Positions 33,656 to 41,137 of a stretch of 64,000 bases of DNA are shown here, piece by piece. Both the position numbers and the translations under genes were made by a program. This stretch comes from Acetivibrio sp964564015. Lineage in GTDB: Bacteria; Bacillota; Clostridia; Acetivibrionales; Acetivibrionaceae. Every line of letters begins with the position of its first letter. The first letter of the stretch is position 1. The notes beneath the pieces were generated by a model, which saw nothing but the letters and a program-made list of their open reading frames with translations, did not search any database and was not told the origin of the DNA. The stretch is from NCBI GenBank assembly GCA_964564015.1, contig CAZLZR010000015.1, positions 1 through 64,000 of the forward strand, in the 5' to 3' direction.

Positions 33656-33788
33656 CTTGACAATGAGTAGAACGGCATGTTAGGCTCTCAAGCGAGGCAT
33701 CAGCCATACTACGAAGCGTTTACTTCTTGTTCAGAATGGATGGTGCCGGTAGATGCCCACATCATGCCGTTAGAGGCTCGTTGTCAAG
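33656..33788. other. Nested imperfect palindrome, ~133 nt, candidate structured RNA
   Basis: Complementary blocks nest in order: 33656-33667 with 33777-33788 (11 of 12 pairs), 33671-33679 with 33763-33771 (perfect), 33696-33701 with 33752-33757 (perfect) and a short GAAG/CTTC pair at 33713 and 33723. The region is richer in G and C than its surroundings and does not code. It could be a folded RNA, a recombination site or the end of a mobile element. No known RNA family was recognised. Confidence 0.65.
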
Positions 33789-33851
33789 AAGACCGTGGAA
33801 TAAATGCGGATTTTGCCTTCGATTTCGACAAGATATGAAGTGCAGCCCTTT

Positions 33852-34586
33852 CTACGCCTCTTGTTTTTTAGACACATAAATGGTCCCCGCAATTGATACA
33901 ATAGCGAAAAATGCAAGGCTTGCGTATGATACAGACATAGGGAAGGAATAACTCATTTTAAATTGCTTCAGATCTATGATTCTCCATACAACATCAATAG
34001 GCAGCAATGCTGCTAACGGTGCGACCCATGAAGCAAGGAATGAGACCAGCGAATAAACTATGCTTATGCATATGGAGAGAAGAAAGCCTTTTCTGGCAAT
34101 GATGGATACAAGCATAACAGGCAATATGCATATAAACATGAGAAGCCCTGACAGAAGATAAACCTTTAATCCTTCACCAAATTCGGCCATGGAAACAGAG
34201 ACCCCGACAAAAACGCCTGACAGGTTTAATATATAAGTTAAAATACTCATACCGATAATGGAAACCAACATTACGATCATTTTTGCGATTGCAAGCCTGA
34301 TGCGACCTACCGGAATTACGAGAAGATTCTTATATGTATTCTCAATACGCTCTCTGCAGAAGATATATGAGCCGAATACTCCGAAAATGCAGGGCCACAG
34401 TAATATGATCTGGGGCCACAGGTTCTGCGATACATATCCTATCCATGTAAATTTGCCCGGGTTTGAAAGGTTGATTCCCAAAGCCATAAGCGGCAGAATA
34501 AAGCAACTTCCTATACCGATCCATAGTATACTCGAACCTTTAAGCTTTTTAAATTCGGTTTTTATTATGTTAGCCAATTGAAACAC
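33852..34586 (-). CDS. ABC-2-type transporter permease
   Basis: About 244 residues with six predicted membrane segments, beginning with a soluble ANIIKTEFKKLKGS. This is the small ABC-2 permease fold found in lantibiotic-immunity (SpaE/NukE) and bacitracin-resistance transporters. It follows the ATPase with a 17-bp overlap, confirming that the two proteins form one exporter. The exported or expelled compound cannot be deduced. It ends near 33.85 kb, next to the decayed mobile region. Confidence 0.88.
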   Translation of the reverse strand: MFQLANIIKTEFKKLKGSSILWIGIGSCFILPLMALGINLSNPGKFTWIGYVSQNLWPQIILLWPCIFGVFGSYIFCRERIENTYKNLLVIPVGRIRLAIAKMIVMLVSIIGMSILTYILNLSGVFVGVSVSMAEFGEGLKVYLLSGLLMFICILPVMLVSIIARKGFLLSICISIVYSLVSFLASWVAPLAALLPIDVVWRIIDLKQFKMSYSFPMSVSYASLAFFAIVSIAGTIYVSKKQEA

Positions 34587-35490
34587 CTCCCGTCATTTTC
34601 ATGAAGTACTCTTCAAGATTGCCCTTCTTTACCGAAAGCTCAGATACTCCGACCCCGCTCATAACAAGAGCCTTATTTATATTTTCGCGTTTCGGCTCCG
34701 ACTGGAAGATCCTGATCTCGTTATCGTTTATAATTTCAAAATCACTGATTCCAAGCTCTTTTTCCAGGATAGGAACAGATCGGGTCATATCTGAAACCGT
34801 TAATTTGATATAGTGGCGGTTCCTGTGGCGTATTTCATCCATTGAAAGCTCTTCAACTAAAATACCCTTATCAATGATCCCGACCTTATCGGCCATTTGT
34901 TCTATTTCACTTAAAATGTGACTTGAGATGAGTATTGTAACGCCATTTTCGGAAGATAATTTTTTTATCAACAATCGAATTTGCTGAATTCCTATCGGGT
35001 CAAGTCCATTGGTAGGCTCATCAAGAATAATGAATTCAGGCTCGTGCATCATAGCCATTGCAATACCAAGCCGCTGCTTCATTCCCAGAGAGAACTGCTT
35101 TACCTTTTTCTTTGTTTCATTCTCCAAATTTACAAGCTTCAATGCATTATCTATGGAATTCTTTGACTGTGTCCCTCTCAGATCGTAAATGATCTTCAGA
35201 TTTTCTTTTGCTGTCAGGTTTTCGTAAAACGCAGGTGATTCTATCAAGGCACCTATTCTGCGGAAGCACTGTTTTGTAGGTGATTTCAATTTTTCGCCGA
35301 AAAGGATGACCTCCCCACCTGTTGGCTGTAATAGTCCGATTATCATTCTTATTGTCGTTGTTTTACCGGCGCCGTTGCGTCCTAATAGACCGTAGATCTT
35401 GCCTTTCTCCACATTCATATTTATATCATTGACTGCAAATTGGGAACCATATTGTTTGGTCAGACCTACAGTTCGTAAAACCATATCCAT
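34570..35490 (-). CDS. ABC transporter ATPase (BcrA-type)
   Basis: The ATPase has Walker A GRNGAGKTTT, signature FSLGMKQRLG and Walker B FIILDEPTNGLDP, and is similar to BcrA-type transporters for antimicrobial peptide resistance. The start at 35490 has GGAGG nine bases upstream; a start 45 bp earlier has none. It overlaps the permease gene and lies 90 bp downstream of the histidine kinase gene, so the four genes make one unit: regulator, kinase, ATPase, permease. Such arrangements often sense and expel cell-wall antibiotics; that function is inferred. Confidence 0.9.
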   Translation of the reverse strand: MDMVLRTVGLTKQYGSQFAVNDINMNVEKGKIYGLLGRNGAGKTTTIRMIIGLLQPTGGEVILFGEKLKSPTKQCFRRIGALIESPAFYENLTAKENLKIIYDLRGTQSKNSIDNALKLVNLENETKKKVKQFSLGMKQRLGIAMAMMHEPEFIILDEPTNGLDPIGIQQIRLLIKKLSSENGVTILISSHILSEIEQMADKVGIIDKGILVEELSMDEIRHRNRHYIKLTVSDMTRSVPILEKELGISDFEIINDNEIRIFQSEPKRENINKALVMSGVGVSELSVKKGNLEEYFMKMTGGVSIG

Positions 35491-35581
35491 GTGTAAATAC
35501 CTCCTTGCCTTTACTGTTTGATTATAGTATATCAAGGAGTTCTAATAAGGCACTGATATAAATCTGACATTTTTCTGACAT

Positions 35582-36496
35582 TTATTTTGATTCGGGAAAA
35601 GTGATCCGGAACACGGTGTCTCCGGGCATAGAATGTAATATTTCCAGCTTACCATTCATCTTATTGGCAAGCTCTTTTGCAATAGCAAGGCCTATTCCGC
35701 CGCCTCTTGTACGTGAGCTGTCCGCCTTATACAGCCGTTCAAAAATGAAAGGAAGGTGTTCTTTATCGATACCTCGCCCCTTGTCCATAATATCGATATA
35801 GATTTTACCGCTCTCCTTTTTTACAAACACACCAAGATATTTACCTTCCTTTCCATGAGTCAGGGTATTTCTGATAATATTTTGAACAATGCGGACGAAA
35901 CCTTCTTTATCTGTTAAAATACGCAGCTCTTCGTCCGGAATGGAAGAATCCAGCACGATGTGCTCTTTTTCAATTACCGGCAATAAATCTATGAGAGTCT
36001 GTCTTATGATTTCACATACATCGATATTTTCAAAAGTCAGCTTGATTTCATCGGCATCACTCTGTACAAATTCAAAAAGCTGATTTATCTGTTCTTTTAA
36101 AGAGATCGCTTTATTATATGCCGTCTGAATATAATCGTACTTTAGCCCCTCGGATACTCTGTTCTGAACAATAGCCTCCAAATAACCTATAACTGAAACC
36201 AATGGTGTTCGAACATCATGTGACAAATCAGATATCAACTGTTTCTTTGCATGCTGCTCCCTTTCATACTTTTCCTGTTCCTCACGATATGAAGCCGCAA
36301 GACGATTGATCGAAAACGCAAGGTTCCCAATGTCATCCTCCTTTTCAGCGAATATCTGTAAATTCTTATTCTCCAAAATACTGTATATGGTTGATTGCAT
36401 ATCAACAATTCTTCTATGAAAAAAATACTGCCTCAATACAAGAAGAACAACAACAATCAGCAATACGGCCGTGGTTACTATCCAAAACACATCCAT
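35582..36496 (-). CDS. Sensor histidine kinase
   Basis: The protein has 304 residues, one N-terminal membrane helix (about residues 5-22) and little extracytoplasmic sequence, typical of intramembrane-sensing kinases. A linker of about 65 residues leads to the phosphoacceptor H-box SDLSHDVRTPLVSVIGYLEAI (about residues 92-112), then N, G1 and G2 boxes (IVQNIIRNTLTHG, DKGRGID, GGGIGLAIAKELA). It is paired with the response regulator directly upstream and an ABC exporter downstream, so it likely senses the transporter's substrate. Confidence 0.92.
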   Translation of the reverse strand: MDVFWIVTTAVLLIVVVLLVLRQYFFHRRIVDMQSTIYSILENKNLQIFAEKEDDIGNLAFSINRLAASYREEQEKYEREQHAKKQLISDLSHDVRTPLVSVIGYLEAIVQNRVSEGLKYDYIQTAYNKAISLKEQINQLFEFVQSDADEIKLTFENIDVCEIIRQTLIDLLPVIEKEHIVLDSSIPDEELRILTDKEGFVRIVQNIIRNTLTHGKEGKYLGVFVKKESGKIYIDIMDKGRGIDKEHLPFIFERLYKADSSRTRGGGIGLAIAKELANKMNGKLEILHSMPGDTVFRITFPESK

Positions 36497-36497
36497 A

Positions 36498-37196
36498 CTA
36501 ATTTACCTCCCCGTTAAAGCGATAGCCGATCCCCCATACAGTCTGGATATACGCGGGTTTATCCGGATCATACTCGATTTTCTTCCGTAATCTCCGTATG
36601 AGAGCCATAATGGTATTGTCATCATACATAAAGTCATCTTCCCATACATTGCCGTATATCTGCTTTTTGGTGAATACCTTCTGAGGGTTTTCTGCCAGAA
36701 AACATAAAAGCTTATATTCTTTTGAGGTCAGCGATATAGTGACATTTTCCTTAGATACGATGCACTTCTCCATATCGATTTGCAGTTCTCCGTAGGTAAG
36801 TGTTGCGTTGCTTTCCTTATCCTGACGCCCAATACTGCATCTTCTGAACAGATTCTCTACCCTTGCCATAAGCTCCGATAAACCAAAAGGCTTTGTTATG
36901 TAATCATCAGCACCCGTTCTTAAGCCTAATACCTTGTTCATCTCATCACTTTTAGCAGATAGCATCAGCACAGGAATGTCGGTGTTCTCCCGGATTCGTT
37001 TAAGAACCGTAAAGCCGTCAATTTCCGGCATCATTACATCAAGAATTATCATATCCGCTCCATGGCTTTTAAAGTGAGATACAGCACCCTTCCCATTATA
37101 TAAACATTTTACCTGATAACCCTCATTTCCCAGACACTGCTCAAGTAAACTACACAGTTCAACGTCGTCATCAATATTCAATATCCTTTTGCTCAT
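36498..37196 (-). CDS. OmpR-family response regulator
   Basis: Residues 1-120 are a receiver domain with an acidic pocket (NIDDDVE), the phosphoacceptor Asp in DMIILDVMMPEIDG and the conserved Lys in YITKPFG. Residues about 130-230 form a winged-helix DNA-binding domain (LTSKEYKLLCFLAENPQKVF, TVWGIGYRF). It is one base from the kinase gene and begins the operon, so it likely activates the exporter genes. GGAAAGGA precedes the ATG. Confidence 0.93.
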   Translation of the reverse strand: MSKRILNIDDDVELCSLLEQCLGNEGYQVKCLYNGKGAVSHFKSHGADMIILDVMMPEIDGFTVLKRIRENTDIPVLMLSAKSDEMNKVLGLRTGADDYITKPFGLSELMARVENLFRRCSIGRQDKESNATLTYGELQIDMEKCIVSKENVTISLTSKEYKLLCFLAENPQKVFTKKQIYGNVWEDDFMYDDNTIMALIRRLRKKIEYDPDKPAYIQTVWGIGYRFNGEVN

Positions 37197-37331
37197 ACTA
37201 ATCCTTTCCCCTGCGGGCAGCAGGTTTGTCTACTGTCTTAATAGTATCATTCACTGTAACTGGCTTCCCGTCAATCAGTAATACATACCGAAAGTCTGGT
37301 AACCTTTGATTTCAAGCCCTTTAGAGCCTAT

Positions 37332-37400
37332 TTATTTGTCTTTGCGTGACATCAATACTACCGTCTCCACATGCGGTGCATAAGGAAACATATCGAAAAA
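37332..37400 (-). pseudogene. 3' remnant of an RlmD/RumA-type rRNA methyltransferase gene
   Basis: On the minus strand the frame encodes FFDMFPYAPHVETVVLMSRK followed by DK and a stop. DMFP...HVE-x-V-x-L-x-SR is the end of the TrmA/RlmD family of 5-methyluridine methyltransferases. Only about 23 codons remain, with no upstream continuation of the frame. It is a small decay product between the regulator and the GIY-YIG gene. Confidence 0.72.
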
Positions 37401-37416
37401 TTTTAGATATTATCCA

Positions 37417-38262
37417 TTAGTTCTTATTCATCCCAAACTCCCGACTTTTAAGTTTAATTTTATACAAGTTTTCAATACGTATAACATCATCCTCCGTTAT
37501 CGTCTTAGGAAGTATTTGTAGAATACTAAACTGGAAGTTTTCTTTTCCGCTATAATTGTTGAACAAAATCTCTTTTATACCTTCGTTTCCACCATGTCCG
37601 GTTTCAACATAACATCTCCATCTTTCAAGTAGACCACCTGCACCATATGCAGAACCCACATATTGCTTTCCGCTAGTTGAATCTACAATAAGATAAATCG
37701 CATAAACCGACGAAAGTGCAACATGCCAGTTTTCATATAAGATTTTGTCATATATGATTTCTTTAAGCTCATCATAGCCTAATATAACATTTTCATATCC
37801 ATTGAAAGTATATTTGGGGTTGGATTGTATTGCTAATACAACTTTATCATTACTAGCCCACTGATGCCAAGATACCGTTGCCTTTCCCCAGTCGATAATT
37901 AATCTATCTTTTAAATCACTTAATTGCTCTGCAGGCTTCAAGTCAAAGAAATAATTGTTTTCTGAGAACATTTCTGGCACAGGAAAACCACTTGGTATAA
38001 TAGCCTCGTTTACATGAACTCCATTTCCAACAGAGAAACAACCATAAAACTTAGCACTGGTTCCTGGTTCACTGATAAAAGACAACATGTAGTCGCACCC
38101 TTTGAAAAAGTTCTCCTTTTGTATTCTCTGATAATCTTCAAGAAAACCGCTATTAAAACATTTTTTACATCTTTCATGTTTCAAGGAGTGCCGAATAAGT
38201 TTTACACGTTTTGGATCAAGTCCGTTTCGATAGAGAATATCATTTAAATACAAAGAAGCCAT
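37417..38262 (-). CDS. GIY-YIG nuclease-domain protein
   Basis: The C-terminal third has a GIY-YIG domain: VYAIYLIVDSTSGKQYVGSA, followed by LLERWRCYVETGHGG, with the Arg, Glu and two Tyr-type positions found in this nuclease fold. The N-terminal 170 residues contain a segment typical of GIY-YIG proteins that hold an extra beta-rich domain (LIIDWGKATVSWHQW), of unknown role. It is 281 residues from the start at 38262, where AGAGGTGA lies upstream. No neighbouring restriction or homing element suggests its function; it could be a defence or repair nuclease. Confidence 0.8.
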   Translation of the reverse strand: MASLYLNDILYRNGLDPKRVKLIRHSLKHERCKKCFNSGFLEDYQRIQKENFFKGCDYMLSFISEPGTSAKFYGCFSVGNGVHVNEAIIPSGFPVPEMFSENNYFFDLKPAEQLSDLKDRLIIDWGKATVSWHQWASNDKVVLAIQSNPKYTFNGYENVILGYDELKEIIYDKILYENWHVALSSVYAIYLIVDSTSGKQYVGSAYGAGGLLERWRCYVETGHGGNEGIKEILFNNYSGKENFQFSILQILPKTITEDDVIRIENLYKIKLKSREFGMNKN

Positions 38263-38570
38263 ATTATTCACCTCTAAAATATTTTCTCTGTTTTAATTTT
38301 ATCAAGTATTTTCTTTTATAACAAATTGATTAATTGAAACCTAAATTCCATTAAAATTATACTATACAAATTAAGGAACTCAGTATTTATGCGACTTCTA
38401 GAGTTTTTCATTATATGTTTGTATGATATAATTATAACATACATGAAAATAGAGCCATTTCTTGAAAAACTTTATTTTCAGGCATTTTGCTTCCTGTATA
38501 GTATAAAAACGCGGAAATTTAGGCTGAAACCATAGCATATGTTCTATTCTGTAGACTTCCGCTAAATAGT

Positions 38571-38633
38571 GCAACCACCTATAAAAAATGCAACCACCTT
38601 GCGGTGCTGAACCCATTTGCAACCGGTGGTTGC
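38571..38633. repeat. GCAACCACC direct repeats with an inverted partner
   Basis: GCAACCACCT occurs at 38571 and 38590, and 38619-38633 reads GCAACCGGTGGTTGC, a 15-bp palindrome made from the same half-site in both orientations. Such a direct/inverted set resembles protein-binding sites or the end of a mobile element. Confidence 0.6.
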
Positions 38634-38711
38634 ATTTATGTAAAACATTAACATTCACTATCAAAATCCCACCAATATCTCAACTCAACTTTTCCCCCCA
38701 AAAACAACAAA

Positions 38712-38731
38712 AGCCACTGAAATCAGTGACT
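38712..38731 (-). terminator. Terminator after tRNA-Gln
   Basis: AGCCACTGA and TCAGTGACT form an 8-bp stem with one mismatch at positions 38712-38720 and 38723-38731. On the minus strand it is followed by TTTTGTTGTTTTT, a good T-tract. Confidence 0.75.
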
Positions 38732-38736
38732 TTAAA

Positions 38737-38810
38737 TGGCTGCGGGAGAAGGATTTGAACCCTCACAAAATGATCCAGAGTCATTCGTGCTACCATTACA
38801 CAATCCCGCA
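38737..38810 (-). tRNA. tRNA-Gln (anticodon CUG)
   Basis: The minus-strand sequence starts TGCGGGA and ends TCCCGCA-G-CCA, forming a 7-bp acceptor stem with the CCA encoded. The D-arm contains TAATGGTAGC, the anticodon stem AATGA/TCATT encloses CTCTGGA (anticodon CTG), and the T-arm has GTTCAAAT. Decodes CAG. It is a single gene followed by a terminator. Confidence 0.95.
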
Positions 38811-38925
38811 ATGTTCAAGCAAAAAGAATTATAACACAGCTAAAAAAATAATGCAACAGTAATTTTTATATTTTTACTAAATTTTCAGGGTGGCAAATAC
38901 TGCCACCCTGATTAATAATTATATT

Positions 38926-40767
38926 TTACTTATTATAAACCTTGTAAACTATTGCAGCCAACTCAGCTCTTGAAGCATTTCCCTTTGGATTTATTATATT
39001 ATTACTTCCAACAACTATTCCCTCTTTAACCAAAGTAGCTACACCTGTTACTGCATAAGATGCAACTTGATCTTTGTCGGTGTACTTGGAAATAACATCC
39101 GCAGTACCTTCTGAAGATATCTTTCCTGACACAAGAAGAGCTCTGCTTATCAAAACCATCATATCCTGCCTTGTTATTTTATCTTTTGGCTTGTACAGGT
39201 TATTTCCAACACCGGTTGTAATTCCAAGCTTCTTTGCTATACCAATCTGTTTATAGTAGTAAGCATCCGCTGGTATATCATCAAAATTGGAATCTACTGT
39301 AGCATTCAGATCCAATGCTTTAACCAAAAGCACCATAAAGTCGGCTCTTGTTATCGCTGCCTGCGGATTAAAGGTAGTTTCGGAAGTACCGTTGATAATT
39401 CCTTTTGATGCTAAAACTTCAATCTGGTTCTTGGCCCATGCAAAGGATTTCAAATCTGAGAAAGTTTTAGAAACATATGCAACAGCATACCTGCCTATAT
39501 GTGTAGTTGTAAATGTTACCATACCTGTACTTTCATTATATCTTCCGCTTGGAACGGTTAATGCGTTTCCTTTACTATCAATTTGCAAAACAACTATGTG
39601 CTCTATAGTTTTTAATTCAGCTTCTGTAGGCTTATAAGGAATAGCTACCTTTACAGGACTTTCAAGATTATTCCACTCTGTTTCAGCACCGTCAATTTTC
39701 AAACTCAACTTAATCATAGGCCTGTCTACTATCTTTCCTTGTATATCAGCCGCCAAATCCGAATAGTTATCTGAAGCTACCGAAACTGCTATATTGGAAG
39801 CATTTTGTACTTTTGAAGATAATTCACTGGTATTGAGCATGTTTGAAGGTAAAGTTAAAATTGCATATGCAGTATTCATTTCAATCTTGTGTGATAAAAC
39901 CCCTGCCATCAACGCTTGCTTCGGAAACTCTTGTGTATAAACTGTAGCTCCTTTAACCCCACCAACAGGCAAAGTAGCGGTTTTTATACCTTGAGAATCC
40001 GGAATCACTTCTTGTAAAGCAGTTTCCAACTCTTTTTGTTCAAATTTGTAAGTTACTTTTCCACTGTTATTGCTTACAACAGTCGAATCTATCTCCCCAG
40101 CTTTTCCTGAATTAGAAGGTTTAGGAGTAACAACTATAGGGCCTGTAACTACTATAGGGGTAGGAGTTGATGCTGATCCCACTTTATTAATAGCCGGCGG
40201 ATTTATTATTGAATAGCCCGAGGTCAACTTCTTCCCGTCCCAGTCTGCTACGTATACTCCTGATACTGAAGTTGGCATTGTAGCTGTTTCAGCAAATTTT
40301 ATAGATGTTTCTTCCTTTTTCAAAACCTTAAATCCAATTACAGCAACTGTTCCTGATGTTTCAGCAGAACCACTTGCCTTATAATCTTCCAAACTGGTAT
40401 AAGTCTTACCAAAATTCAGGATACCCTGTGAGATGGTATTTGATGCAACCGGTAAAGCTCCGTATGTAGAATTGTTTAATATTGTACCACTTTGAGGGTT
40501 TGTGCTATTGGTAAATGCAGTACCCGTTTCAGGATTAACAGCCTCTAAAACACTTGGGTCATACTTAATATTTACCTGATACCCGGCAAAACCACTAATG
40601 TTGTCAACTACGACGGATGCTTTAATAACATCTCCGACCTCAGCGGAAGTCTTGTCCAATTCAATTTTGATGCTTGATGTTGAATCAGCAAATACAAGAT
40701 TTGAAAATAAACTTGTAAATACAAACAGTACTGCAAGTATTACGCATAACCTACTTTTTGCTTTCAT
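38926..40767 (-). CDS. Cohesin + S-layer-homology anchoring protein
   Basis: Extracellular scaffoldin-type protein of 613 residues. Residues 1-27 form a signal peptide; about 32-190 form a cohesin fold (IKIELDKTSAEVGDVIKASV, GYQVNIKYDPSVLEAV), which binds a dockerin; about 205-235 form a Pro/Thr/Ser linker; about 240-430 form a domain of beta-strand type; and the last 170 residues comprise three SLH domains (FSDLKSFAWAKNQIEVLA, ITRADFMVLLVKALDL, and NASRAELAAIVYKVY) that bind the secondary cell-wall polymer. It should hold one dockerin protein at the surface. Cohesin type is not certain; the sequence resembles type II-like cohesins. GGGGG precedes the ATG. The sigI/rsgI genes lie upstream behind a terminator. 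Confidence 0.88.
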   Translation of the reverse strand: MKAKSRLCVILAVLFVFTSLFSNLVFADSTSSIKIELDKTSAEVGDVIKASVVVDNISGFAGYQVNIKYDPSVLEAVNPETGTAFTNSTNPQSGTILNNSTYGALPVASNTISQGILNFGKTYTSLEDYKASGSAETSGTVAVIGFKVLKKEETSIKFAETATMPTSVSGVYVADWDGKKLTSGYSIINPPAINKVGSASTPTPIVVTGPIVVTPKPSNSGKAGEIDSTVVSNNSGKVTYKFEQKELETALQEVIPDSQGIKTATLPVGGVKGATVYTQEFPKQALMAGVLSHKIEMNTAYAILTLPSNMLNTSELSSKVQNASNIAVSVASDNYSDLAADIQGKIVDRPMIKLSLKIDGAETEWNNLESPVKVAIPYKPTEAELKTIEHIVVLQIDSKGNALTVPSGRYNESTGMVTFTTTHIGRYAVAYVSKTFSDLKSFAWAKNQIEVLASKGIINGTSETTFNPQAAITRADFMVLLVKALDLNATVDSNFDDIPADAYYYKQIGIAKKLGITTGVGNNLYKPKDKITRQDMMVLISRALLVSGKISSEGTADVISKYTDKDQVASYAVTGVATLVKEGIVVGSNNIINPKGNASRAELAAIVYKVYNK

Positions 40768-40903
40768 TTAAGAAAAGCCCCCTTTTAATAAAATTAATTT
40801 AATTATAAATTTTGTTAAAATTTACTCCCTTAAGAAAAACAAATACCCTTTTTAAAGTTGCATATTCCATTGTTTACATGAAATACTATTAAAATTGGGG
40901 CAA

Positions 40904-40945
40904 AAAATTATGTAGCCAAACCAAGCATTTGAACTACATAATTTT
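40904..40945 (-). terminator. Terminator of sigI-rsgI operon
   Basis: AAAATTATGTAG (40904-40915) pairs fully with 40934-40945 around an 18-nt loop, and on the minus strand the stem is followed by TTTTTTG. It lies 190 bp after rsgI and isolates it from the anchoring-protein gene. Confidence 0.72.
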
Positions 40946-41137
40946 GATATACTTTATATAATTATACCATTCCTTGGGCTCGATGTAAATCCATGAAAAT
41001 GGGCTTCAATCTAAAATAACTCTTCTATACTTCAATAACACTATTCAGCCGGAAACTTGATTATCATACCCAGTAAGCACATCCTCATATTGTCAAAGTC
41101 TGCTAATCCCGTGCTTTCCTTTCTAAAAATTTCAAAA

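Larger units (their letters stand above)
38263..38736. other. Intergenic region upstream of GIY-YIG gene
   Basis: About 470 bp with no supported gene. The only unusual sequence is the set of GCAACCACC repeats at 38571-38633; the region also ends in the tRNA terminator. Confidence 0.5.

Noticed and set aside
38398..38664. Minus-strand open frame of 88 codons overlapping the GCAACCACC repeats
   Set aside because: No ribosome site, runs through repeats and no recognised domain.
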